From contig NZ_JARNTX010000010.1 of assembly GCF_029433095.1 (NCBI RefSeq), forward strand, positions 1 to 64,000: a stretch of 64,000 nucleotides of DNA, given 5' to 3'. The DNA comes from Hymenobacter sp. YC55. Its GTDB lineage: Bacteria > Bacteroidota > Bacteroidia > Cytophagales > Hymenobacteraceae. Below, piece by piece: positions 18,605-27,657 of the stretch (position 1 is the first letter of the stretch; each line of letters opens with the position of its first letter). A program made the translations under genes and the position numbers. A model generated the notes under the pieces. The model saw only the letters and a list, made by a program, of their open reading frames with translations. It searched no databases and was not told where the DNA came from.

Positions 18605-19212
18605 ATGCGCGGACCCTTTTGCTGCTGTTCGTACACTTCCCGAATAGCGTTCATGATGCCTACATAGGCTCCGCAACGGCAGATGTTGCCGCTCATTCGC
18701 TCGCGCATTTCCTCATCAGTCAGGTTCACTTCAGTGGCCGTAAGGTCTTCGCTTACGAAGCTGGCATCTCCCTGTTCCACCTCGCGGAGCATGGCTACTG
18801 CCGAACAAATCTGGCCGGGTGTACAGTACCCGCACTGAAAGCCGTCGTGCTCGATGAAGGCTGCTTGCAAAGGGTGCAGTTGGTTGGGCTGGCCAAGGCC
18901 TTCGATAGTGGTAATGTCATGGCCTTCGTGCATCACGGCCAGCGTCAAACACGACTTGATTCGTTCCCCATTCACAAGCACAGTGCAGGCCCCGCAAGCG
19001 CCTTGGTTACAGCCTTTCTTGGTGCCGGTCAGGCCCAGAAACTCGCGCAACGTATCCAACAAGCTTACCCGCGGCTCGAGCTGGAGCATGTACACGTGGT
19101 TATTGACGCGCAAACTCACCGGCATAAGGTGCGGATCGGCGGCTAGTGGCTGCGGTTGTCCAACGCGCGGTACGTCGCCCCGCAAGATTTGCTCGATACT
19201 ATAGCTGCTCAT
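18601..19212 (-). CDS. 2Fe-2S subunit of aldehyde/xanthine dehydrogenase (PaoA-like)
   Basis: A 203-residue iron-sulfur subunit carrying two [2Fe-2S] clusters. The plant-ferredoxin-type site is GCNQGACGACTVL plus KSCLT (Cys68, 73, 76, 88); the C-terminal helical-domain site is FQCGYCTPGQ and ICRCGAY (Cys127, 130, 178, 180). All eight ligands are intact. Unlike E. coli PaoA there is no twin-arginine signal, so the complex would be cytoplasmic. It is the first gene of a two-gene operon with the FAD subunit, overlapping it by 4 bp. Family members oxidise aldehydes or N-heterocycles; the substrate is set by the missing molybdenum subunit. Confidence 0.9.
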   Translation of the reverse strand: MSSYSIEQILRGDVPRVGQPQPLAADPHLMPVSLRVNNHVYMLQLEPRVSLLDTLREFLGLTGTKKGCNQGACGACTVLVNGERIKSCLTLAVMHEGHDITTIEGLGQPNQLHPLQAAFIEHDGFQCGYCTPGQICSAVAMLREVEQGDASFVSEDLTATEVNLTDEEMRERMSGNICRCGAYVGIMNAIREVYEQQQKGPRI

Positions 19213-19784
19213 CGGCTGGACTTTAGAAGATAGATAGCAAAAATGAAGTGTGATTCGGTGGGGAAGTACGGATTCGGATGGGGGACTTGCTATACGTATT
19301 TCTCGAACTATACTTGATGCTAGTCAGCTCGCTCGGGCCCCTAGGTCAACTGAAATCAGCTGGTGCTGGGTTTAGCTAGAACGGCCAATTTCTTGGCAAA
19401 TCTTACTGGTGCGCTTGTGCTGAGGCTGAGAGGTTGGAGCCATAGTCTATAAGCAGTAAGTCAGGCGAAGCAGATAATTTTCTCTACCAGGCTAAAGCGC
19501 GTAAGGTTTCTAATGACGAGCAGTAAGGCCACTCAAACAAAGGATTACACCCAACCTTGGCCTCAAGTATGTGACGGCCGTAAGCTAGTGTCACAGCAGA
19601 GTGCTGCCGCATACGCCTGTTGGCCCGGCCAGATGGTGTTATAATACTCGAACAACCAACCCTACTACTGGGCTTCAAGAATTAGCCCACTAGCTACCTA
19701 GCATCCCAACTTGAAGTGCTGCGACGTTGGCTATGCGCTTCACTTGAATTTGCAGCGCGTTTGTAACAAAGTAATTGCTCCGGC
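19213..19784. other. Gene-free spacer of about 570 bp
   Basis: No convincing coding frame; a 64-codon frame at 19484-19678 has no recognisable features. It holds the promoter of the paoAB-like operon at its left end. No repeat was recognised. Confidence 0.5.
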
Positions 19785-21608
19785 TTATCTAGCCGCAGTG
19801 TGCGCTTGGCGGGGTATGCGAATCTGAACTTGCGTGCCCGATTCGGGCGAGGAAATTACGGTAAGTTGCCCGCCAAGCAGTTGCACCCGATCGGTCAATA
19901 GTTGCAGGCCTAAGCCTTCTCGGCTGCGCTGTGCGGGGTCAAAGCCGAGGCCATTGTCTTTTACCTCGAGTTCCAGCCAGCCATCTGGAGCGCGCAATTG
20001 CATAACAGCATCAGTGGCGCTGGCATGCTTTACAACGTTGTTGGCCAACTCCTGCGCCATGCGATACAAGGCCAATTGCAGGGTCGGCGGCAATTCCGGC
20101 AGTGTTTCTACCTCCGTGGTAAAGCGTAGCTGCGGGGTGGTGAAGTTTTGGCTGATGTCTCGCAGGGCCACAGTCAAGCCGAAATCTTCTAGCACGGTGG
20201 GCATGAGTTGGTGCGAGAGGGTGCGGGCTTGCCGGATAGCGTTCTGGAGCAGTACCTGCGTTTGCCGCATGCTTTCCGCAAATGCGGCAGGGGGAGCGGT
20301 AGGCATTAGCTGGTGCAGGTGCAGTTGAGCGGCATATAGCTGCTGACCCAGCCCGTTGTGCAAGCTTTCGGCAATGCGCCGGCGCTCGGTTTCCTGCGCT
20401 TCGAGCACGGCATTAGCAAGCTCCTGCTGCTGAACACGCTCCCGGCGCAGCTGCTCGGCGGTAGCTTGCTGGCGGGCCGTGATATTTTCCACCGTTGACG
20501 CTACGCCGTCGCCGAGCTTAACGGCCGTCCAGCGGTACCAATCCTGCATGCCTTCGCCATCGTAGTAGTGCTCTAAATCCAGTGCTTGTCCGGTTTCCAC
20601 GGTGCGCACTATGCCATCGAAGAGCCCTACTTTCCGGCTATGGGGCCAGTCGACGAGCATGCGCTTGCCCACCAGTGGTCCACCTGCTTCTATTTCAGCA
20701 GGCTTGTTTGCTAAAATCACCTCGAAGTCTACGATGCGACCTTCGGCGTCGCGTATGCTGCGCAACACATGTAGGGCCAGTGTAGAACTGTCGAATACGG
20801 CTTGTAACATAGCTTTGCCCGCGCGCAATTCATCCTCGAGTACCTTACGGGCGGTGATGTCGATTGAGGCATTAATGAGGCCATCACCGAAGCGGCTGTA
20901 GCACACATCAAACCACACCGTGTGGTCGCCGAACGTGTGCTGAAGTTCCAACTGCTGCGTTTCCCCGGTCTCGATAACTTGCTGGATAGTTTGCCAAACC
21001 GGCAGCTCCCGTAAGCCTGGCACCTGAGTGGACATAAGTTGCCCCGCGGAATCACCAACTAGAAGCATCTTGGTACTGGAAGCCTGATTCACTGCCATGG
21101 AGCGCAAATCGATCAATCGGCCTTGAGCGTCGCGCACGGCCTCATAGTAGCCAAGTTGGGCGGGTATAGCATCAAATATGGCTTCTAGCTGCTGGTGAGT
21201 TTGCCGGAACACTTGTCCGGCTTGCTTGTAGGCGCTGATGTCTTCCACGGTTAACACCACACACTCCTGCAAGGATACACCCTTCCAGCACAACCACTTG
21301 TGCGGGCCGTCATTATAGTGCTCCAGCGTAAAAAACTTCCCGGCGGCCTCTATTTGAGCCTGCCTTAGCTTCTTAACTAGCTCCTCTGGCAGCATAGCAA
21401 CCAAGGAGAGCCCCACCATGCCTGTGGAACTTCGATCAAATAGCTGCTCTGCCGCCGCATTAGCCAGTTGTACTACCCAATTCTGGTTAATCACCACCAC
21501 GGCCCCGGGCAAACAATGCAGTACGGCCTGGGCCCCGCCAGGCACCGAGGCTAAGCGGTTAGGCTCCGAAAACGTAGGTGAGTTGTTGGACATCGAGGGG
21601 AAATGCAT
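19785..21608 (-). CDS. PAS-containing histidine kinase, HisKA_3 (NarX/LuxR-partner) type
   Basis: A 607-residue cytoplasmic sensor kinase without membrane segments; ATG 21593 is an alternative start. Three PAS-like segments are visible: ~20-125 (LPGAVVVINQNWVVQLANAAAEQLF), ~135-255 (AIFDAIPAQLGYYEAV) and ~262-380 (VFDSSTLALHVLRS). The kinase core begins with ETERRRIAESLHNGLGQQ, phosphoacceptor His417. ATP-binding boxes follow: ELANNVVKHA, DNGLGFDP and GLGLQLL. Kinases of this subfamily normally phosphorylate LuxR-type response regulators, and none is encoded nearby. It lies ~260 bp downstream of another PAS kinase on the same strand, suggesting related signalling. The signal is unknown. Confidence 0.9.
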   Translation of the reverse strand: MHFPSMSNNSPTFSEPNRLASVPGGAQAVLHCLPGAVVVINQNWVVQLANAAAEQLFDRSSTGMVGLSLVAMLPEELVKKLRQAQIEAAGKFFTLEHYNDGPHKWLCWKGVSLQECVVLTVEDISAYKQAGQVFRQTHQQLEAIFDAIPAQLGYYEAVRDAQGRLIDLRSMAVNQASSTKMLLVGDSAGQLMSTQVPGLRELPVWQTIQQVIETGETQQLELQHTFGDHTVWFDVCYSRFGDGLINASIDITARKVLEDELRAGKAMLQAVFDSSTLALHVLRSIRDAEGRIVDFEVILANKPAEIEAGGPLVGKRMLVDWPHSRKVGLFDGIVRTVETGQALDLEHYYDGEGMQDWYRWTAVKLGDGVASTVENITARQQATAEQLRRERVQQQELANAVLEAQETERRRIAESLHNGLGQQLYAAQLHLHQLMPTAPPAAFAESMRQTQVLLQNAIRQARTLSHQLMPTVLEDFGLTVALRDISQNFTTPQLRFTTEVETLPELPPTLQLALYRMAQELANNVVKHASATDAVMQLRAPDGWLELEVKDNGLGFDPAQRSREGLGLQLLTDRVQLLGGQLTVISSPESGTQVQIRIPRQAHTAAR

Positions 21609-21868
21609 GCAGCAAAGAAAGGTGTGCTTTCAGAACAGGTAAGCTGCCCTCTTCAACAAATGGGCAGATAGAAAGTCAGGCACAGCAACACAGGCGAGTA
21701 ACTTAAATAAACTCATTTGCTGCCAGTTTGCCAAGCCAAGCGCTTTGTAAGTAGCAAAAGGACAGTGAATTACTGAGTAGTTGAGCTGCTTTTCTCGCGG
21801 GTGGCTGTTGGTGAAAGCATGCTGCGAAATATGCTAAACCAAACTTCTCGTTTAGCCCGACAGCTCGC

Positions 21869-24241
21869 TTAGCGAGGGAAATACACGGTGAAAGTAGAGC
21901 CCACATTTACTTGACTTTGCACCTCGATGCGGCCGCCGGCGTTTTCCACCATCTTCTTGACCATGTATAAGCCTACCCCCGAACCCTCTACGTGCGTGTG
22001 GAAGCGTTGAAACATGGTGAATAGCTGGCCAAGCTGTCGGGCTTCAATGCCCTGTCCGTTGTCGGTTACGGTTAGTATGTGGTGCTCAGCAGTGACGAGG
22101 CAGTGGATCTGCACTTGCGGCACCCGCGCCGGGGAATGATACTTAATGGCATTGCTAAGCAAATTGTACACCACCGAGCGCAGATTCTTTGCCGAGAAAC
22201 GGACATTCGGGCACCCGCCTACCTTAACGTCGAGCTTGGTTCCGGTGTCTTGCAGCAGCGGGGCTAGGTCCAGACGCACGTCTTCCACGATTTCAGCCAG
22301 ATTCACTTCCGTCGTAACCAGGGTGTGCTCCTGCTGTAGCTTGCTGATATCGGTGAGGTGCTCGATGGTACGTTTGAAGCGCTCCACTGCACCCTGCATC
22401 AGGCCCAGGATAAAGGTGACTTCTTCGTTGCGCTGCTCGGTGGGTAGTTCTTCGGCCAGTGTAGAAAGCAAGCCTTCGATGTTGGTGATTGGCGCTTTGA
22501 GGTCGTGGGAGGCGGTGTAAATGAAGTTGTCTAGGTCGGTATTGGTGCGCACCAACTGCTGGTTGGTTTCTTTCAATTCGGTGATGTCGATGGCCGAGCC
22601 CACGTAGCCGTACAACTCTCCATTGGGGTAGTAGCTCGGCGCACCTTGGGCCAGCAGCCAACGATACTGCCCGTCGTGGCGGCGCATACGGTGCTCCAGC
22701 CGATAAGGCGCACGCGCGCTAATGGCCTGGGTTAGCGTTTGCTGCGCACTTTCCAGTTCCTCAGGGTGCATGTACGGCCCCCAACCGGTAACTAAGTACT
22801 GCTCTTGCTCGACGCCTACAAAGTCGAGGAAGGCTCGGTTGATGTAGCGGATGGTAGAATCGGGGTTGACGGCCCACACCTGATTGGGCGCCGCATCGGC
22901 CAGAATGCGGAAGCGCTGTTCGCTTTCGTGAAGCGCGGCGGTGTAGGTTCTCTGCTCGGTGGTATCCTGGGCCACGCCTAGCACCGCCGCCGGCTTGCCC
23001 AGCGCATTGCGGTAGATGCGGGCCCGGATTTTCACCCAGCGCACCTGCTTGGTAACTACATGGATAAAGCGCGCTTCGTACTCGAACGAGCCGGTTTGTA
23101 GTCCTTGCTCTATGGCCTGCGCACGGTTGGCCGCATCGTCAGGATGGAAAACCGATAAGTAACTGTTGCGAGTTTGGGGACCATCGAAACCGAGGATTTC
23201 GTTGAATCGTTGGTCGGCCACTAGTTCCTGCGTGGCAAGGTCGGATTCGAATACTCCCAAGCCGCCTACTTCAATGGCTAGTTGGGCCCGCTCTTTTTCT
23301 TCCTCGATTTGCTGCTGGCTCTGCACTTCTTCCGTCACGTCGATGGCCGTGTGATGGATGCCATATACCTCCCCAGCCTCATTGCGCAAAGGCTTGTAAG
23401 TGAAGTTGAAATACGATGTTTTCAGGTGGCCTTCCACTAGCAGCGTGGCTGGCTCCCGCACCCCAACGTAGGCCTCTCCGGTAGCATACACTTGTTCGAG
23501 CAAGGCCGGGAATGGCTGACCTTCCAGTTCCGGTAACGCCTCCCGAATGGTTTTTCCATGCACCGAAGCGTCTTTGCCCCAAAAGGCTAGCATGGTGGCA
23601 TTGGCATATTGAATGCGGATTTCGGGGCCCAGGAACAAAGCTGTTGCAACCAGGGCTTCCTCAATCAGCAAGCGGTAGTGCTGCTCACTGGCGACGAGCT
23701 GCTGCTCGGCGGCTCGCAATTTGGCGTTTTCCTGGCGGGCGCGGGTGAGCTCAAGTTGAGTACGCACGCGGGCCAGCAGTTCACGGGCTGCAAACGGCTC
23801 GACCAAATACTCATCGGCGTTCCAGTCGGGTTCTTCTATTGTAGCATGATCGTCAGCGCGGGGTAAGAGCAGTACCACCGGAATGCGAGCCGTGCGGGCG
23901 TCCTGTTTCAGGGCCTGGAGTAGCCCAAAGCTGTCGAGGCGCGCCAGCATCACGTCGGAGAGAATCAAGTCGGGCAGCTGCTGCGCAATACCTTCCAGGG
24001 CTTGTAGGCCATCGGTGGCAGTTTGAACAATCCACTGCGGCTGCTGAGCTAGAATGCGCTGCACGTAGCTGCGTGTATCGGCATTGTCAACGACAACCAG
24101 GATATTGGCCACCGAGCCTGCTGAAGTTGTTTTCAACCCTGCTCTATGCTCGTCGAAAGACAAGCTTTTATCCCCGCCGGCCGGTGGTTCGGTAGGCGTA
24201 GTGGAAGAGGTGATAGGCAAGTGGTTGAAAAAGCCAGGCAT
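21869..24241 (-). CDS. PAS histidine kinase with N-terminal degenerate receiver
   Basis: A 790-residue soluble kinase. Residues ~45-160 form a receiver domain (ILVVVDNADTRSYVQRIL ... LILSDVML ... DEYLVEPF). The phosphoacceptor Asp96 is present, but the usual acidic pair is Val51-Asp52 and the conserved KPF lysine is Glu148. Three PAS segments follow at ~185-310, ~325-435 and ~440-560. The core is HisKA (FIYTASHDLKAPITNIEG, His579) and HATPase_c with NLLSNAIKYH, DNGQGI and GSGVGLYMVKK. Such bacteriophytochrome-like or BaeS-like kinases phosphorylate OmpR or single-domain regulators; none is adjacent. The receiver may act as a phosphorylation-independent docking domain. Confidence 0.9.
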   Translation of the reverse strand: MPGFFNHLPITSSTTPTEPPAGGDKSLSFDEHRAGLKTTSAGSVANILVVVDNADTRSYVQRILAQQPQWIVQTATDGLQALEGIAQQLPDLILSDVMLARLDSFGLLQALKQDARTARIPVVLLLPRADDHATIEEPDWNADEYLVEPFAARELLARVRTQLELTRARQENAKLRAAEQQLVASEQHYRLLIEEALVATALFLGPEIRIQYANATMLAFWGKDASVHGKTIREALPELEGQPFPALLEQVYATGEAYVGVREPATLLVEGHLKTSYFNFTYKPLRNEAGEVYGIHHTAIDVTEEVQSQQQIEEEKERAQLAIEVGGLGVFESDLATQELVADQRFNEILGFDGPQTRNSYLSVFHPDDAANRAQAIEQGLQTGSFEYEARFIHVVTKQVRWVKIRARIYRNALGKPAAVLGVAQDTTEQRTYTAALHESEQRFRILADAAPNQVWAVNPDSTIRYINRAFLDFVGVEQEQYLVTGWGPYMHPEELESAQQTLTQAISARAPYRLEHRMRRHDGQYRWLLAQGAPSYYPNGELYGYVGSAIDITELKETNQQLVRTNTDLDNFIYTASHDLKAPITNIEGLLSTLAEELPTEQRNEEVTFILGLMQGAVERFKRTIEHLTDISKLQQEHTLVTTEVNLAEIVEDVRLDLAPLLQDTGTKLDVKVGGCPNVRFSAKNLRSVVYNLLSNAIKYHSPARVPQVQIHCLVTAEHHILTVTDNGQGIEARQLGQLFTMFQRFHTHVEGSGVGLYMVKKMVENAGGRIEVQSQVNVGSTFTVYFPR

Positions 24242-24694
24242 GCAGGAGGCAGAATACAGTAACCGGGAGTAAGCAAGCCCGAAAAATCGGATTAAACCAG
24301 GGAAAAACGGGCTTAGAATATAAGAGGCAGGTATAAAGTTAACATATTACAGCATGCACAACTGCTAATACACAAGCACTCAAGCAACTTCCAGACAAAT
24401 AACTGCTTGGACGTGGTGTAGGAACTGAATACTATTCGCGTCGAAAATGGCCTTAGCGCTGTACCAACGGGAGTTGTGTGCCTAGTACAGTAAATGTAAA
24501 AAATTAGAGAAATGCTTCACACCCATGTGGCATAAGCCATGGCTGGCTTAGTTTTACTATAGCCGGCAGCGAGCAAGCCTGTGAGGATTTTAGCTTTGTA
24601 GCTGAAGAGCAGCCATAACACAGCTTAGCAGCCGCATTGTTTTCCGACTTATTCGGTGAATAACAGCTTCTTCAAGAGCTATAAATACGCAGCC
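24242..24694. other. Gene-free spacer of about 450 bp
   Basis: Spacer between two minus-strand genes. A plus-strand TAGCTTTG (24591-24598) resembles a Bacteroidota -7 element but has no -33 element and no gene follows it, so it is not called a promoter. Nothing else was recognised. Confidence 0.45.
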
Positions 24695-25627
24695 CTATTG
24701 CGCCGAGAAGCGGAAGGCGGCTGGTGTAAGACCAGTTTTGCTTTTGAAGAGCCGACTAAAGTAATGCGGGTACTCGAAGCCGAGTTGAAAGGCCGTTTCG
24801 TTGATAGACAGCGAAGTGGTCAGGAGCAGGTGCTTGGCCTTTTCTATAAGCTGGTGGTGAATGTGTTGCTGCGTGGTTTGGCCCGTGAGTGTGCGCAACA
24901 TGTCGCTTAGGTAGGCTGGAGAGACGTGCAGGGCATCGGCAAAGTGCTGCACAGTGGGCAGGGGGAGTTCGTTGTCCTGCGCGAAATAGCTACGCAGCAG
25001 CCCATCGAAGCGGCTAAGCAAATCGTGTTCATGCGCCCGCCGGGTCAGGAACTGCCGATGATAAAAGCGGTTGGCGTAATTGAGCAGTACTTCCAGCTGC
25101 GAGACAAGCACATCTTGGCTGAAAGCGTCGATGGGCCGTTCGTATTCCAGCTTGAGGGCCTGTAGCAGGCCGGCGAGTAGGGCTTCTTCTTGCGCAGACA
25201 GGTGCAGGGCCTCGTGCACATCGTAGGAGAAGAACCCGTAGCCCGCTATTTTCTGGGCCAGCGGATACTTCAGCAGCAAATCAGGGTGGAAAACCAGCAT
25301 CCAACCGGTCAGCTGTGAGGTGTCCGATACTTCGTCTATCTGAAACACCTGGCCGGGTGCGGCAAAGCCGAGCACACCCTCTTGAAAATCGTAGGACCGG
25401 TGCCCGTAGTAGAGAGGGCCGTTGAGGCCGCGCTTCAGAAAAACAGTGTATAGCTGCGGTACTATTGGCCCGAGCATCGGCGTCAGGTCGACCCCATTGG
25501 CTTGTTCGCGCGCCTGGCCCAAGTCGATAAGGGTGAGCAGCGGATGCGCCGGCGCCGGCAGCCCGTAGAAGCGGGTGTAGTCGGTGACGGTAGCCAGCAC
25601 GCGAAAATCTTTAGCCGGGGCTTTCAT
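24695..25627 (-). CDS. AraC family transcriptional regulator
   Basis: A 310-residue regulator from ATG 25627 (an upstream frame adds 22 residues without sense). The N-terminal ~200 residues are a cupin-like effector-binding domain (YGHRSYDFQEGVLGFAAPGQ and LLVFHP-like MLVFHPDLL). The C-terminal AraC domain is at ~215-308, with two helix-turn-helix motifs: HFADALHVSPAYLSDML and INETAFQLGFEYPHYFSRLF, ending FKSKTGLTPAAFR. It is divergent from the Na+/H+ antiporter gene across ~310 bp, so it may control that gene or itself. The effector is unknown. Confidence 0.9.
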   Translation of the reverse strand: MKAPAKDFRVLATVTDYTRFYGLPAPAHPLLTLIDLGQAREQANGVDLTPMLGPIVPQLYTVFLKRGLNGPLYYGHRSYDFQEGVLGFAAPGQVFQIDEVSDTSQLTGWMLVFHPDLLLKYPLAQKIAGYGFFSYDVHEALHLSAQEEALLAGLLQALKLEYERPIDAFSQDVLVSQLEVLLNYANRFYHRQFLTRRAHEHDLLSRFDGLLRSYFAQDNELPLPTVQHFADALHVSPAYLSDMLRTLTGQTTQQHIHHQLIEKAKHLLLTTSLSINETAFQLGFEYPHYFSRLFKSKTGLTPAAFRFSAQ

Positions 25628-25938
25628 AGCTATATAAAGGTAATGCAGACAGCGCCGTAAATCTCCAACGTCCTGCCAATACTGGAGCCACACAGACCAT
25701 TGTTTCTACCACACAAAACACGGACTAACTCTTGCACTCGCATAGGTGTCTGTTTGGTGTTTCACTAAAAGCATCGTCTCACGGGAGAAGTGCGCGGTAA
25801 CATAGAGTTGTCAATAACCCTAGCACTAGTCTAATACTAGTTCCAGGAGACGGGTGATTATCAGAATCTGTATGCGTAGAAGTACCTTGTTGAGGCCTAT
25901 GTTCAGGCTGTCGTTGCTTTCACTGCTGTTAGCTCTAT
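25628..25938. other. Divergent promoter region, AraC gene and antiporter
   Basis: A 311-bp spacer between divergently transcribed genes. It holds two ACTAGT hexamers (25825-25830 and 25836-25841) starting exactly 11 bp apart, about one helical turn, ~100 bp before the antiporter start. This spacing would suit a regulator binding one DNA face. The pairing is seen; binding is inferred. Confidence 0.4.
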
Positions 25939-27558
25939 ATGCAAGAGCTCTTCTCTCAGTTCGTTTACTTGATATTGATTGTTCTGGCGCTGGTGATGGT
26001 TGCAAATAGGCTCCGACTGGCCTACCCGATAGTGCTAGTGCTAGGCGGCTTGGCGCTTAGCTTCACCGGGTTGTTCACTAACCTTACCATCAACCCCGAG
26101 ATAGTTTTTCTGATTTTTCTGCCTCCGCTGTTGTACGAAGCGGCCTGGCAGGTGTCGTGGAAGGAGTTCTGCCGATGGCGCCGCATTATTGCCAGCTTCG
26201 CGTTTCCTATTGTCATCATCACCTCCTGCATTGTAGCAGTGGTGTCTCACTGGCTGATTCCGGGTTTCACGCTAGCGCTGGGGTTTTTGCTAGGCGGCAT
26301 TGTGTCGCCGCCCGATGCCATTTCGGCCACTACCATTATGCGGCAGGTGAAAGTGCCGAAGGGGCTGGTGAGCGTGATTGAAGGCGAAAGTCTGCTCAAC
26401 GACGCGTCCTCCCTGATTGTATTTCGGTTTGCGCTGGCAGCCGTGCTTACCGGGCAGTTCGTGTTCAGTGAAGCAACCACCAGCTTTTTTCTAGTGATTG
26501 TGTTAGGCACCCTAATCGGCGTCGCGCTAGGCTTCTTGTTCTATGCTATTCACCGCTGGCTGCCCACCACGCCAAGTATGGATGTGGCCCTGACGCTGGT
26601 AACGCCGTACAGCATGTACTACATGGCCGAGCATTTTCATTATTCGGGCGTGCTGGCCGTAGTGAGCGGCGGGTTGTTGCTATCGAGCAAGCGCAATACC
26701 ATGCTCACCTACCGCAGCCGGATTGAGAGCGTGAACGTGTGGACGGTGCTGAGCTTCATCTTCAACGGCTTCATTTTCCTGCTTATTGGGCTGCAACTGC
26801 CCTCTATCACGCAGCAACTCGGCAACATCACCCTCGGGCGGGCAATTGGGTATGGGCTGCTTGTTTCGTTGGTGCTCATCGTTGCCCGGCTGTTGTGTGC
26901 GTTTGGCGCCTCCTTGTTCACTCGATTTGCCAGCCGCTTCATCACCGTTGGCGATGCCAATCCCGGCTGGAAATTGCCAATCATCACGGGTTGGGCGGGC
27001 ATGCGCGGGGTGGTGTCGCTGGCCGCGGCCTTGTCGGTGCCGCTGCTTACCCCGCAGGGCCAGCCCTTCCCGTACCGCGACCTCATCTTGTTTATCACCT
27101 TCGTAGTCATTTTGGTCACGCTGGTGTTTCAAGGCTTGACGTTGCCCTGGCTGATTGAAAAACTGAACCTGGAAGACAAATACACCATCATTCCGGAGGA
27201 GCGTCAAGAACTGCTGGTGCAGAAAAAGCTCGCCCAACTTGCTCTGCGCTACTTGGAAGAAAACCACGGACCGGGCACTCTCCCCAATGACTACCTACAC
27301 AACCTGCGTATGCGCCTACAGCTCGATGAGCACTTTCTGGTGCAGCAGTTGGAAGACGGAAGTCACACCCGCGAAGAAACGTTGCAACAGTTTCAGCACA
27401 GCTATTTGAAACTCCTGAATCAGCAACGCGACCTACTGCACGAGATGAACCGCCGCGCCGATTTCGACGAAGAAGTGATTCGCAAGTATTTGGCTCTACT
27501 CGACCTAGAAGAATACAAAGTGCGGGAAAAGCTGCCGCAGGAAGTGGCCTTGCAGTAA
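25939..27558 (+). CDS. Na+/H+ antiporter, CPA1 family
   Basis: A 539-residue inner-membrane cation/proton exchanger with about 12 hydrophobic helices in the first ~410 residues and a cytoplasmic C-terminal tail (~410-539) rich in charged residues and helical. Typical CPA1 motifs are FLPPLLYEAAW near 50, GGIVSPPDAISATTIMR near 118-134, and EGESLLNDASSLIVFRFAL with the conserved Asn-Asp pair near 150. GWAGMRGVVSLAAALS near 352 is the usual helix-11 motif. It would expel Na+ (or K+) and take up H+, serving pH and salt homeostasis. It is followed by a reductase gene after 99 bp. Confidence 0.93.
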   Translation: MQELFSQFVYLILIVLALVMVANRLRLAYPIVLVLGGLALSFTGLFTNLTINPEIVFLIFLPPLLYEAAWQVSWKEFCRWRRIIASFAFPIVIITSCIVAVVSHWLIPGFTLALGFLLGGIVSPPDAISATTIMRQVKVPKGLVSVIEGESLLNDASSLIVFRFALAAVLTGQFVFSEATTSFFLVIVLGTLIGVALGFLFYAIHRWLPTTPSMDVALTLVTPYSMYYMAEHFHYSGVLAVVSGGLLLSSKRNTMLTYRSRIESVNVWTVLSFIFNGFIFLLIGLQLPSITQQLGNITLGRAIGYGLLVSLVLIVARLLCAFGASLFTRFASRFITVGDANPGWKLPIITGWAGMRGVVSLAAALSVPLLTPQGQPFPYRDLILFITFVVILVTLVFQGLTLPWLIEKLNLEDKYTIIPEERQELLVQKKLAQLALRYLEENHGPGTLPNDYLHNLRMRLQLDEHFLVQQLEDGSHTREETLQQFQHSYLKLLNQQRDLLHEMNRRADFDEEVIRKYLALLDLEEYKVREKLPQEVALQ

Positions 27559-27657
27559 TAGAACAGCTCAACACAAAGGGCAAACATTCAGTACTAAGGG
27601 TGGTCTTACAACATGCAGCCCACAAACGGCTGCGAAAACTCTTAACCGCTTCTTACA

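Noticed and set aside
24591..24598. TAGCTTTG resembling a -7 promoter element
   Set aside because: No -33 element at the right distance and no plus-strand gene follows.
26680..27267. 195-codon frame antisense to the Na+/H+ antiporter
   Set aside because: Opposite to conserved membrane helices; no domain.
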